DNA of 62,457 bases from Rhodobacterales bacterium (GCA_002747325.1 PDOZ01000036.1:1-62457); one strand, 5' to 3'; positions 53,395-62,457 are shown, counted from the stretch's first letter. Notes: generated by a model not told the origin, from the sequence alone. Program-made: numbers and translations.

Positions 53395-54882
53395 CTAAAA
53401 ATGCAGCAGCGACCAGCGGTGGATCAGCTGGTGCTGCAACGCCCTTGAGCGGCCCGACCAGCCCCGCGCCCCGTCGGGCCGTTCCATATCCTCCGGCGCG
53501 ATGGCGGCGCGGCGTGGCATATCGGCAGTCAGGATAGCGAAGGCCAGCGGCCGCCCGTTTTCCGGCACCATATACCCCGCCAACGTCGAGACAAAATTCA
53601 GCGAGCCGGTCTTGGCAACGATGCGGAAACCGGGCTGGGCATCGGTCTTGCCCTCCCCGTCGCGCGGTGCAATCTCCTTCATCAGATCCCGCAGCGCCGT
53701 GTCCTGCCCCGCCCGCACCAGCATCCGCACCAAATCCGCCACCGAGACCCGCGAGCGGTCGCTCAGCCCGGAATGATCAACAAACCGCGCCCCCTGCGCG
53801 CCGAGCCGAGCGCGGCACCAAGCGGTCATCTGCGCCGCTGACGCCTCAATCGACCCCGCCGCCGAAGCGGTCAGGCCCAGCACTTCCGCCGTCAGGTTGG
53901 TGGAGTATTTCAACATGCCGCGCACGATTTCCACCAAAGGCGGGCTTTCATGCAGCGCCAGATCCGTGCCCATCGGAGGGTGCAGCACCGCCTGCGCTTT
54001 CGGCAGCGCAATCCCCTGCCCGCGCGCCAAAACCTGCATCACCTCGCCCGCATACAGGTCCGGGCGGCGCACCGGCAACCAGCGCGTGCCGCCATTGCCC
54101 AACGCCCCCGCCGCCACGGTCCATTCATCGACCCCGCCCTTGGCCTCGCGGTAGGTGTAAACCGGCAAATCGCGCGCCACGACCTTCATCCGCGCCACGC
54201 TCACCGCCGGACGCAGGGTCTCCGAGCGCGCATCCATCCGCACGTCCCAGCCGCTCTCCCCCCGCACCCACTGAAAATGCACCCGGTTGAAATTCAGGTT
54301 CAGGCCGGAAACCGAGGGGTTATAACCGAGGTGATCGGGCTGGATCGGCGCGATTTCGCGGGTATAGGGCAGCGCGCCCGCATAGGTCAGAAACCGCCCG
54401 GAAACCTTGGAAATTCCCTGATCTTTCAACTGCTTGACCAGTGAAGCCAGCGCGTCCGTATCCAGAACCGGATCGCCGGAGCCAACCAGCGCCACGTCCC
54501 CGATCACCTCGCCATCCACCACCGGCCCCAGCGCGACCACCCGCGTGCGAAAGCGAAACTGCGGCCCCAGCGCCTCCAGCGCATACAACGCCGTCACCGC
54601 CTTGGTCACGGAAGCGGGCGGCAACATCCCATTCGCCCCGCGCGCCTCCAGCAATTCGCCCGAAACCGCATCCGCCACAGCAAAAGAAACCGCCCCGCCC
54701 AAACGCGCGCGCGCAATCAACGCATCGGCACCCGCCGCCAACCGCAACGCTTCGGGGCCAAGCGGCACAGCAGGCCGCGCCACGGGACGCGGCGAAACCA
54801 ACGGCGCTTGCGCAAATACAGCCCCCGCGACTGCGGACACGGCACCACCGAGAAAGAATCTTCTCGAAAGACCAGCAGACAT
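53395..54882 (-). CDS. dacB: D-alanyl-D-alanine carboxypeptidase/endopeptidase (PBP4, S13)
   Basis: 495 residues. Catalytic motifs: S91-V-T-K94 (PPASVTKAV), the SxN region near DHSGLSDRSRVS and KTG in IVAKTGSLNFVS. A large insertion between the first two motifs is typical of PBP4. The N-terminus MSAGLSRRFFLGGAVSAVAGAVFA is a twin-arginine signal (SRRFFL), implying export by Tat. It cleaves D,D crosslinks and terminal D-Ala in peptidoglycan. In the SxN motif an Asp-Arg replaces the usual context, so activity details may differ. Confidence 0.9.
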   Translation of the reverse strand: MSAGLSRRFFLGGAVSAVAGAVFAQAPLVSPRPVARPAVPLGPEALRLAAGADALIARARLGGAVSFAVADAVSGELLEARGANGMLPPASVTKAVTALYALEALGPQFRFRTRVVALGPVVDGEVIGDVALVGSGDPVLDTDALASLVKQLKDQGISKVSGRFLTYAGALPYTREIAPIQPDHLGYNPSVSGLNLNFNRVHFQWVRGESGWDVRMDARSETLRPAVSVARMKVVARDLPVYTYREAKGGVDEWTVAAGALGNGGTRWLPVRRPDLYAGEVMQVLARGQGIALPKAQAVLHPPMGTDLALHESPPLVEIVRGMLKYSTNLTAEVLGLTASAAGSIEASAAQMTAWCRARLGAQGARFVDHSGLSDRSRVSVADLVRMLVRAGQDTALRDLMKEIAPRDGEGKTDAQPGFRIVAKTGSLNFVSTLAGYMVPENGRPLAFAILTADMPRRAAIAPEDMERPDGARGWSGRSRALQHQLIHRWSLLHF

Positions 54883-54966
54883 GCGGGGAATTAACCAAGC
54901 TTACCGAGTCGGCTCAAGTCCGAAAGCAGAAACAATTGTCGCAACCCGCGAAACATTGATCCCGGC

Positions 54967-55566
54967 TTACCACTCCCCCGCCGCCCGGATCGCGGAAGAC
55001 GACACGGCGCGCATCGGCAGGTTGGTCATGCACCAGACCGGCGCCGGGCGCGTGGCCAGCAGCCCCGCATCCTCGCCCGCGAGCTTCGCCGCCCGGTAGA
55101 CCCGCGCCGCTTTCGACAGCCGTGCCGCAACCCGCTTGCCCGGCCGCGCCAAAACCCCGATCGGCACGTTGTCGGCAATGGCGCGCCAGTCCTCCCAGCG
55201 GTGAAACTGGCTCAGATTATCCGCCCCCATCAGCCAGACGAAACGCACGCCGGGATAGGCGCGGTGCAACTGCGCAAGGGTCTCGGCGGTGTAGCGGGTG
55301 CCGAACCGTGCCTCCAGATCGGTGATCTCAACCCTCGGATGCCGCATCACCCGCCGCGCCCGCGCCATGCGCTCCGGCAGGGGCGCGGGCGGGTTGGCCT
55401 TGAGCGGATTGCCCGGAGAGACCAGCCACCAGACCCGGTCCAGCCGAAACCGTTTCAGCGCCTCGCGGGTGATATGCACATGGCCGGAATGGGCCGGATC
55501 GAACGACCCGCCCAACAGCCCGACGACCTGCCCCGGCCGCGCATATGGCATCTCATGGCGCATCAT
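54967..55566 (-). CDS. nadD: Nicotinate-nucleotide adenylyltransferase
   Basis: 199 residues. The nucleotidyltransferase motif is [18 protein letters not shown], and [18 protein letters not shown] plus the C-terminal SSSAIRA (ISSTxIR-like) complete the family pattern. It makes nicotinate adenine dinucleotide in NAD synthesis. The start overlaps the upstream gene stop (ATGATG containing TGA). Confidence 0.93.
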   Translation of the reverse strand: MMRHEMPYARPGQVVGLLGGSFDPAHSGHVHITREALKRFRLDRVWWLVSPGNPLKANPPAPLPERMARARRVMRHPRVEITDLEARFGTRYTAETLAQLHRAYPGVRFVWLMGADNLSQFHRWEDWRAIADNVPIGVLARPGKRVAARLSKAARVYRAAKLAGEDAGLLATRPAPVWCMTNLPMRAVSSSAIRAAGEW

Positions 55567-56000
55567 CCCAACTCGGCGCAGCGACCATCCGCCACCGTAT
55601 AGATATAGTCTTCGCTGACCGTGCCAATGCTGGAGGTCGAGAAGCTGAAGCGCAGCCCGGCCAGATCCGCCGGATCAACCACCGCCCCGCCCCGCTCCGG
55701 CAAATCCGCCAAGAGCGCCTGACAGACAAGCAGCGCGCGCGCAGGCACCGGGCTGGTATCGCCCCCCGGCTCGACCAGAAACCGCACCCGCAACAAGAGC
55801 GCCTCTTCCGGCCCGGCCCAATGCGCCTCGGCCACCAGATAGCGCACCTGCCCAACCGCGATCCCCGCGCTCCAGTCGCGCCCGCCAACCACGCCGCGCC
55901 CCCAGCCAATCAGCCCCATGACCACAACCAACAGCGCCAGCGTGCCCAAAATCGGCCGCACATCCCAGTCGCGTTCACTCTTATGAAACGGATTTTGCAT
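55563..56000 (-). CDS. Hypothetical single-pass membrane protein upstream of nadD
   Basis: 145 residues. One membrane segment near the N-terminus ([22 protein letters not shown]) is followed by a ~110-residue extracytoplasmic domain with two cysteines ([15 protein letters not shown]). No family recognised. It is translationally coupled to nadD but need not share function. Divergent from ettA. Confidence 0.65.
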   Translation of the reverse strand: MQNPFHKSERDWDVRPILGTLALLVVVMGLIGWGRGVVGGRDWSAGIAVGQVRYLVAEAHWAGPEEALLLRVRFLVEPGGDTSPVPARALLVCQALLADLPERGGAVVDPADLAGLRFSFSTSSIGTVSEDYIYTVADGRCAELG

Positions 56001-56065
56001 GTCTCGATTGCCCTTTGCTCAAGCTTTGCCTAAACCCTTGCGAAACGAATTCCAAGGAGTCCCCC

Positions 56066-57721
<1,656 letters not shown>

Positions 57722-57739
57722 GCTTCCCGGATACACATC

Positions 57740-57767
57740 AAGGGCGGGCCACCTCGGCCCGCCCTTT
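57740..57767 (+). terminator. Terminator after ettA
   Basis: AAGGGCGGGCC (57740-57750) pairs with GGCCCGCCCTT (57756-57766) around ACCTC, followed by TC. Strong stem, weak T tract; 18 bp after the ettA stop. Confidence 0.7.
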
Positions 57768-57833
57768 CGCCGTCGCACCTCCCGCCCCCGACAGCGCGCC
57801 AGCGATTGCCAAACGCTGCCGCACCCCCTAGGC

Positions 57834-57843
57834 TTTGATCAAA
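57834..57843. promoter_or_regulatory. Palindromic operator-like site TTTGATCAAA
   Basis: Exactly the same 10-bp palindrome as at 17715-17724 upstream of potF, here 19 bp before the start of the second class III aminotransferase gene. Position suits repression by a DNA-binding protein. Confidence 0.6.
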
Positions 57844-57862
57844 TCCAACGCGGGAGGCCAAC

Positions 57863-59248
57863 ATGAACGCCAACGATCTGCAAGCGGTGATTGACGCCGA
57901 CAAGGCCCATGTCTGGCACCATCTGACGCAGCACAAAGCCTTTGAAACCACCGACCCGCGCATCATCGTCGAAGGCAAGGGCATCCGGGTCTGGGACGCG
58001 GCGGGGCGCGAATATATCGACGCGGTGTCCGGCGGGGTCTGGACGGTGAATGTGGGTTACGGGCGGGCCGAAATCGCCGACGTCATCCGCGAACAGATGT
58101 TGAAACTCAACTACTTCGCCGGGGCCGCGGGTTCGATCCCCGGCGCGGAATATGCCCAGAAACTGGCCGAAAAGATGGACGGAATCCGCCGGGTTTACTA
58201 CACCAATTCCGGCTCCGAGGCCAACGAGAAGGCCTTCAAGATGATCCGCCAGATCGCGCATAAACACCACGGCGGCAAGAAGCACAAAATCCTCTACCGC
58301 AACCGCGATTACCACGGCAGCACCCTCGCCGCCATGTCGGCGGGCGGACAGGTCGAGCGCAACATGCAATACGGCCCCTTCGCCCCCGGTTTCGTCGAGG
58401 TGCCCCATTGCATGCAATACCGCCCGGCCGACCCGTCCTGGGAAGGGCTGTCGGAGGAGGATTTCGCGGCGAAAACGGTGGAGGCCATCGAGGACGTAAT
58501 CCTGCGCGAGGGGCCAGATACGGTGGGCGCGCTTTGCCTTGAGCCGATGACGGCGGGCGGCGGGGTCATCGTGGCGCCGAAAACCTACTGGGATCGCATT
58601 CGTGTCCTTTGCGACAAGTATGACCTGCTCCTGCATATCGACGAAGTGGTCTGCGGGCTGGGTCGCACCGGCACCTGGTTTGGCTACCAACACTATGATA
58701 TCAAACCGGATTTTGTCACCATGGCCAAAGGTGTCGCCTCCGGTTACGCCGCCATCGGCATTTGCGCCACCACGGAAGCGGTGTTCGAAATGTTCAAGGA
58801 CGACCCGACCGACCGCCTGAGCTATTTCCGCGATATTTCCACCTTCGGAGGCTGCACCGCCGGTCCTGCCGCCGCGCTGGAAAACATGCGCATCATCGAG
58901 GATGAGGGGCTGCTGGCCAATACCGACGCCATGGGCACGCGGCTGGCGACGAACCTCGCCGGGCTGGCGGAAAAGCACCGCGTCATCGGCGACGTGCGCG
59001 GCGCGGGGCTGTTTCAAGGGGCGGAACTCGTCACGGACCGGACGAGCAAAGAGCCGGTTACGGAGGCCGAGATCGGGCGCGTGGTGGCGGAATGCGCCGC
59101 GCGCGGGGTCATCATCGGTGCCTCCAACCGCTCTGTCGTCGGCCTCAACAACGTCCTGATGTTCGCCCCCGCCCTGATCGCCACCGAAAGCGACATCGAC
59201 ACCATCACCGGCACACTCGACGAAGCCCTGAGCGCGGTTTTCGGCTAA
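57863..59248 (+). CDS. Class III aminotransferase (possible taurine/polyamine:pyruvate)
   Basis: 461 residues. PLP lysine K289 (VTMAKGVASGYAAIG), PLP Asp260 (LLLHIDEVVCGLGRTG), NSGSEANEKAF and RDYHGSTLAAMSAGG. AKGVASGYAAI resembles taurine-pyruvate aminotransferases and other amine:pyruvate enzymes. The TTTGATCAAA site upstream ties it to the GntR-controlled polyamine locus at 16-23 kb. Ribosome site GGGAGG. Substrate not determinable by sequence. Confidence 0.85.
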   Translation: MNANDLQAVIDADKAHVWHHLTQHKAFETTDPRIIVEGKGIRVWDAAGREYIDAVSGGVWTVNVGYGRAEIADVIREQMLKLNYFAGAAGSIPGAEYAQKLAEKMDGIRRVYYTNSGSEANEKAFKMIRQIAHKHHGGKKHKILYRNRDYHGSTLAAMSAGGQVERNMQYGPFAPGFVEVPHCMQYRPADPSWEGLSEEDFAAKTVEAIEDVILREGPDTVGALCLEPMTAGGGVIVAPKTYWDRIRVLCDKYDLLLHIDEVVCGLGRTGTWFGYQHYDIKPDFVTMAKGVASGYAAIGICATTEAVFEMFKDDPTDRLSYFRDISTFGGCTAGPAAALENMRIIEDEGLLANTDAMGTRLATNLAGLAEKHRVIGDVRGAGLFQGAELVTDRTSKEPVTEAEIGRVVAECAARGVIIGASNRSVVGLNNVLMFAPALIATESDIDTITGTLDEALSAVFG

Positions 59249-59380
59249 AGCGAAATCGACGCACCGATCCCGTCAAGCATCAATAGCCCAGCCCGCTGCG
59301 GCGGGAAGGGCCGTGTTTTCTGCCAGAGCGCACTCCCCGTCCCGCCTTTCAACGACATTACTGCCTGCGATCTCGCCCCC

Positions 59381-59420
59381 TTCAGGAAGTAAACTCTATG
59401 AAATCAAACAGCTTTCCATA
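59381..59420. repeat. 40-bp direct repeat, left copy
   Basis: Matches 60050-60089 with one mismatch, 669 bp apart. On the minus strand it encodes the C-terminal YGKLFDFIEFTS plus stop of the Imm11-like gene. Confidence 0.85.
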
Positions 59421-60006
59421 CCCTGCCTTCACCAGCGCAACCTTCAAAGGGTCAGAGAAAAACAGCAATTTGAGTACGTAAGAATCCGCCCAAAAATCCA
59501 GCGACGTGGAAAACCTCGGCATCTTGAGCTTGGAGCTCTTCTTGGGTACCGATTATCCGCCCTTCGACATCTGCTCTTTCGAGGACTCCGGGCCTAATCC
59601 ACCCTTTCTCCAGACCCAGCTCCCGATTCACCACCTGACGCTGTTCCCGGGTGATGACATGATAATAATACCCGTCATGTTTCTTCACCTTGCCGGTTTC
59701 ATCAAACAATTCCACACGGTGCAGAAACGTATCCCCAAGGTTGAATTGCTCCATGACCTGCTTCGCGGTTTCATCCACATGTAGTCCATCAATACTCAGC
59801 AACTTCCGCAGCTTTCGTTTGGCGCTAGCAGCATCAAAGGCAACTTTCGTATGGGGAAGGCCCGATGTATCAACTTTGCGACCGGCCAAAATTGAAAAAG
59901 CGATCTGCATCGCCCTTTCATGCGGGATTTGATCCTCAGGATAACTATAATAGAAGTGCGCGGAAGGCGTGTTTAAAAAAGTGCTGACCCAAATCTTGTC
60001 GCTCAT
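59382..60006 (-). pseudogene. Imm11/DUF1629-like immunity gene with single-base frameshift
   Basis: From MSDKIWVSTFLNTPSAHFYY (start 60006, GGGAGC site) the frame is intact for ~168 residues up to VFHVAGF. One extra T in a T5 run on the minus strand (A5 at 59492-59496) shifts it out. Removing it continues as FWADSYVLKLLFFSDPLKVALVKAGYGKLFDFIEFTS and stops at 59382. Total length (625 bp) is exactly one base over 208 codons. The restored C-terminus fits Imm11/DUF1629-like proteins (W-D---L--FSD-L--AL--AG--G-DFIE). As written the shifted frame stops at 59452. Confidence 0.75.
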
Positions 60007-60050
60007 GTCTTTGCTCCCATTCTCTCTTCTGTAACCAGACACCTCCCCTT

Positions 60051-60096
60051 TCAGGAAGTAAACTCTATAAAATCAAACAGCTTTCCATAGCCGGGT
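60051..60096 (-). pseudogene. Orphan C-terminal fragment of a second Imm11-like gene
   Basis: The minus strand encodes PGYGKLFDFIEFTS and a stop, matching the restored C-terminus of the adjacent frameshifted gene. A stop codon lies just upstream, so nothing else of this copy remains in frame. The 115 bp between here and the SMI1 gene hold no recognisable gene. Evidence of tandem duplication followed by deletion. Confidence 0.7.
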
Positions 60097-60211
60097 TGAT
60101 ATTACCTTGACCGATGGTCGGCGTATTCTCGGACATGCGGCGCGGGTTCAATACATTGGCAGCACAGGCCGAGAAGGTTCTGGAAGGGATTGAGTGGTGG
60201 ATGCCGCAAAC

Positions 60212-60727
60212 TTAAAGGTTTTCGCGTGCGGTCAGGTTGTTCATGAACTCGGTAAAGCTATTGGCGACAAAACCCAACCCAGTTGTGTTTTCTCCTTCCA
60301 TCCATGGGTCTTGCGTTTGCATCCAAGTAAAGACCTGGCCATAATCTGGCGCCTCCTTGCGGACGGATAGTAAAACACTGGTATAGTTGGCATCACCCTC
60401 AGCGGTCCCAATATCAATATATCCTTTTGGAACCGTGTATCCATCGTGAAACATGTTAACCTGAAATCCAAGCGTCCCGTTTTTGACGGAAAAAAATTCC
60501 GAAAGATACTCAAGCTCGAGTATTTTGGGGCCATTTGGGTAATCTGATACAAACCAGGAATTGGTATCCTTGGTGCCCAACCCATTCGAATACAGCATGA
60601 ATTCTTTGTAATCTTCCGGAAGCCATACATCGCCCACCAAATCGTCAAAATGTACCGAGCCATCTTGATTAAATATAATTTCTGCGGGCTCTTCTCTTTC
60701 CCAAGTTGGTTTCCAATTAATCGCCAT
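60212..60727 (-). CDS. SMI1/KNR4 family immunity protein (paralog A)
   Basis: 171 residues. SMI1/KNR4 (SUKH) features include LPEDYKEFMLYSNGLGTKDTNSWF near the N-terminus, acidic DGSVHFDDLVGDVWLP, and W-rich TWMQTQDPWMEG. SUKH proteins neutralise secreted nuclease and other polymorphic toxins. The C-terminal GLGFVANSFTEFMNNL... is shared almost exactly with paralog B. AT-rich relative to the chromosome. The sequence just 5' is a toxin-like C-terminal remnant. Confidence 0.82.
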   Translation of the reverse strand: MAINWKPTWEREEPAEIIFNQDGSVHFDDLVGDVWLPEDYKEFMLYSNGLGTKDTNSWFVSDYPNGPKILELEYLSEFFSVKNGTLGFQVNMFHDGYTVPKGYIDIGTAEGDANYTSVLLSVRKEAPDYGQVFTWMQTQDPWMEGENTTGLGFVANSFTEFMNNLTARENL

Positions 60728-60743
60728 CGCTCAGTCCTTGGTT

Positions 60744-60930
60744 TTTAAAACTCTGGAGAAGTGTTCACCGCCACCCCCCTTGGTGAGCCAATGCGCCGTA
60801 AACGTCTTGATCGACGTACTGCATCGTAACACCATCTCCTGTGTGGCGCCAGTTTCCACCAGTTGGATTCTGGGCAATCCTCTCCTCTTTGCCTCCATGT
60901 TGCCGCAGCTTCTGGAAAGGAGCGAATGGT
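60744..60930 (-). pseudogene. Start-less toxin-like C-terminal module upstream of SMI1 paralog A
   Basis: An open frame without its own start reads FQKLRQHGGKEERIAQNPTG, then GNWRHTGDGVTMQYVDQDVY, then GALAHQGGVAVNTSPEF and stops 17 bp before the SMI1 start. The same tail, degraded, occurs before the second SMI1 gene. A conserved C-terminal segment directly 5' of an immunity gene is the layout of displaced polymorphic-toxin cassettes. The toxin activity is not recognised. Confidence 0.55.
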
Positions 60931-60943
60931 GGGTGCCGCAAAT

Positions 60944-61480
60944 TTATAGGTTTTCCCGTGCGGTGAGGTTGTTCATGAACTCGGTAAAGCTATTGGCGAC
61001 GAAACCTAACCCAGTTGTGTTTTTTCCTTCCATCCATGGATCATGACTTTGAGGCCATGCAAAAACTTTTCCATAGTCATGGTGATCTACAAGGCAGCAA
61101 AGAAGCACATCGAATTCTCCTTTTGCCCGGTCTGTCTGGCCAGGAGCGGCACGACCCAGTTGAATATAGCCTTCAGGCAGCAAAGGTCGGCCATGATGCG
61201 CATTGTCAAAGTATCCCCATGTGCCAAGCATAATACTACGTAGGTTATTGACACCATACGCATTCAGGATGACGGGGCCGTTTGCAAAACAGGCCGAGAA
61301 CCACGCGTTGGGATCATCGTAATCAATCCCCAGTCCATTTGAGACTCTCAGAAACGACAGCACGTCATCTGGCACGAAAACATCTCCAACAGGTCCCTTG
61401 AAAGTAACCGAACCATCCGTGTTCATATCAATGCTTGCCGGATCATCTAAGTTCCACTCTGGACGTATTTTTAATTCCAT
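60944..61480 (-). CDS. SMI1/KNR4 family immunity protein (paralog B)
   Basis: 178 residues. MELKIRPEWNLDDPASIDMN, VPDDVLSFLRVSNGLGIDYDDPNAWF and KVFAWPQSHDPWMEGKNTTG align with paralog A throughout, but identity rises to nearly complete over the last ~30 residues (TTGLGFVANSFTEFMNNLTA). The nucleotide sequence is likewise near-identical there, suggesting gene conversion or recombination at the 3' end. A degraded toxin-like tail lies just upstream. Confidence 0.82.
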   Translation of the reverse strand: MELKIRPEWNLDDPASIDMNTDGSVTFKGPVGDVFVPDDVLSFLRVSNGLGIDYDDPNAWFSACFANGPVILNAYGVNNLRSIMLGTWGYFDNAHHGRPLLPEGYIQLGRAAPGQTDRAKGEFDVLLCCLVDHHDYGKVFAWPQSHDPWMEGKNTTGLGFVANSFTEFMNNLTARENL

Positions 61481-61492
61481 CTTATCTCATCC

Positions 61493-61615
61493 TTAGAATT
61501 CTGGAGCAGCGTTCATCGCCCCCCCTTGGTGAGCCAGTGCGCCATGAGCTTCTTTGTTTTCAAATACATGGTAACTCAATCGCCGGTATAGTGCCAGTTG
61601 CCGGGTTTCACGTAT
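61493..61615 (-). pseudogene. Degraded toxin-like C-terminal module upstream of SMI1 paralog B
   Basis: Reading the minus strand gives PGNWHYTGD-stop-VTM, then after a frameshift FENKEAHGALAHQGGAMNAAPEF and a stop 13 bp before the SMI1 start. It aligns with the module at 60744-60930 (GNWRHTGDGVTM...GALAHQGG....PEF). The in-frame stop and frameshift show it is inactive. Confidence 0.55.
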
Positions 61616-61670
61616 CAGGATAGTTTCGACACGCTTCAGAGTTACATCTCCCATAACTGATATGGAGACC

Positions 61671-62300
61671 TTAAACGACCTCTATATGTATCTGTGGGTC
61701 AAACCCGATAACTTGGGCCGCCCGAAATGCCTCTGTCAGCTCATCACTGATGAAACGTTGATACCCCACCTGCGGATCGGTCCAGATATGAGCATTGCCG
61801 ATCGCCTCCTTGCTGAATACCAATTTACGATCGGGATTTTTGTACAGGTCATAGCCGTCCCAAAACTCATTCGGCCCGGGATATGGCGGTTCAATCAACT
61901 CAGGGTGCAGGCCCTTGATGCTCTGTTGTATGATCCAGATGAAATGCCCTTTATCCTTCTGCCCGGATTTTCCGCTCCACTCAAAAGTGACCGGATAAAA
62001 GGCATGCACACCAGGCTCGAATTCTTCGACGATGTCCCTGACCTTTTCAGACGCGAGAAGGCCTGTTGTCGACCCGATCAAATCAGCCAATTTGTAACGT
62101 CGCCCCTTGGGTTGCAGGCGCGTCGGCAAATAAGTGGGATCAATAGCGCGCCCGCAATATAACGCAAGGTTGCTCTCAGGTGGATTGATCCCCACATCCA
62201 CACTGCGATCCAGGTTCTCGACCTTCTTTGGATCACCATCAAGATAAGTAAAGTGATCTGTGTAAGTTGCGACTCTTTTTAATGCAAAGTAATACGCCAT
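61671..62300 (-). CDS. Imm11/DUF1629-like immunity protein
   Basis: 209 residues. The C-terminal NAHIWTDPQVGYQRFISDELTEAFRAAQVIGFDPQIHIE matches the DUF1629/Imm11 pattern (hhWRD----hFhSDELh-Ahh-A---G---). ALKRVATYTDHFTYLDGD and WDGYDLYKNPDRKLVF are in the upstream part. These proteins are encoded beside polymorphic toxins. The start overlaps the previous small frame by one base (TGATG). Confidence 0.72.
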   Translation of the reverse strand: MAYYFALKRVATYTDHFTYLDGDPKKVENLDRSVDVGINPPESNLALYCGRAIDPTYLPTRLQPKGRRYKLADLIGSTTGLLASEKVRDIVEEFEPGVHAFYPVTFEWSGKSGQKDKGHFIWIIQQSIKGLHPELIEPPYPGPNEFWDGYDLYKNPDRKLVFSKEAIGNAHIWTDPQVGYQRFISDELTEAFRAAQVIGFDPQIHIEVV

Positions 62301-62431
62301 CAGTCTGTTCTCTCCCTGGCCTGAGCCGCGCCCATCTTCTCCAGTGTATCTTTATCCACCAGAACGATTTTCATGTCACGCGGGGTGCCGCTTGGGGTTG
62401 TTGACCCGAGAAAAGTATTATTTGTCGTCAT
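62300..62431 (-). CDS. Small overlapping open frame, possible toxin C-terminal piece
   Basis: 43 codons: MTTNNTFLGSTTPSGTPRDM then KIVLVDKDTLEKMGAAQARE and RTD. It ends with TGATG overlap to the Imm11-like gene and starts 14 bp inside the end of another frame. It could be a genuine coupled gene, or the frameshifted tail of the upstream (off-window) toxin gene. No family recognised. Confidence 0.35.
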   Translation of the reverse strand: MTTNNTFLGSTTPSGTPRDMKIVLVDKDTLEKMGAAQARERTD

Positions 62432-62457
62432 CACGCACCTTACTGAAATCGTTGGTC
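62418..62457 (-). CDS. 3' end of an upstream gene (partial, off right edge)
   Basis: The minus strand frame TNDFSKVRDDDK followed by TAA reaches the window edge open. It overlaps the small frame at 62300-62431 by 14 bp. It is probably the end of a toxin or toxin-delivery gene, but only 12 residues are visible. Confidence 0.3.
   Translation of the reverse strand, partial: TNDFSKVRDDDK

Noticed and set aside
59246..59262. TAAAGCGAAATCGACG resembling the end of the 115-bp repeat element
   Set aside because: Only about 13 of 15 bases match one end; no internal or opposite end is present, so it may be chance.
60098..60211. Possible coding remnant in either strand between Imm11 fragment and SMI1 paralog A
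   Set aside because: Short frames exist on both strands but none matches a recognised family; reported only as unexplained spacer.

Overview
The window looks like a chromosomal segment of a GC-rich alphaproteobacterium, most likely Rhodobacteraceae/Rhodobacterales. The evidence is a class I (archaeal-type) lysyl-tRNA synthetase, flavin-dependent ThyX, the phaZ/phaC/phaP/phaR polyhydroxyalkanoate cluster, an LdtR-like MarR regulator near sdhE, and a SPOR lipoprotein/carboxypeptidase/tmk/holB/tatD gene string. I infer the taxon from family recognition and gene order; no database search was possible.

Layout. 0-2.5 kb is the edge of a prophage-like element: a small leftward operon, a divergent LexA/CI-like S24 repressor with three operator-like sites between them, a secreted-protein gene in a moron-like position, and a tRNA-Ser(UGA) whose 3' end faces the element. 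2.7-8.1 kb is a tight housekeeping operon (SPOR lipoprotein, D,D-carboxypeptidase, tmk, holB, tatD-type DNase, MBL hydrolase). 8.1-9.4 kb is an AT-rich island with a relic of an SMI1/KNR4 immunity gene, a decayed IS1595-type transposase and a YwqK/MORN-like gene. 9.4-12.4 kb is the zinc uptake locus zur-znuC-znuB / znuA with two Zur-like palindromes. 12.4-15.4 kb holds a Sec-signal RTX-like protein, a DUF2975/XRE pair and a fluoroacetate-dehalogenase-like hydrolase. 15.4-23.4 kb is a polyamine locus: class III aminotransferase, GntR/FCD regulator, PotFGHI-type ABC transporter and a gamma-glutamylpolyamine synthetase-like gene. A palindrome, TTTGATCAAA, recurs upstream of the transporter, of this aminotransferase (one mismatch) and of a second aminotransferase 40 kb away. 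23.6-27.1 kb has a 5'-nucleotidase, a DUF952 protein, pyrD and an ArsC-like reductase. 27.6-32.2 kb is the PHA cluster with paired PhaR-type operators. 32-45 kb carries two alpha/beta hydrolases, thrS, a TPR protein, thyX, a lipoprotein plus Slam-like outer membrane protein (type XI secretion-like pair), an LdtR-like regulator, sdhE, an aspartate aminotransferase and a MATE pump. 45-59 kb has a lytic transglycosylase, ppk2, a beta-helix protein, lysS, a TerB-like protein, a GST, PBP4, nadD, ettA and the second aminotransferase.

The most unusual region is 59.3-62.4 kb. It is an AT-richer array of polymorphic-toxin immunity genes on the minus strand: two SMI1/KNR4 paralogs and two Imm11/DUF1629-like genes, one of them broken by a single-base frameshift. 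Each SMI1 gene is immediately preceded by a start-less remnant of the same toxin-like C-terminal tail, and one Imm11-like C-terminus is repeated as an orphan fragment. The SMI1 relic at 8.2 kb is a third member of the family, so two islands in this window share history.

Several intergenic repeat families are visible: a roughly 115-bp palindromic element whose central hairpin shows compensatory changes (one copy encodes the C-terminal tail and stop of ThrS), a 22-bp CTTCTTCTTAG-type repeat, a 23-bp GC-rich palindrome inverted around the 5'-nucleotidase gene, and other nested palindromes.
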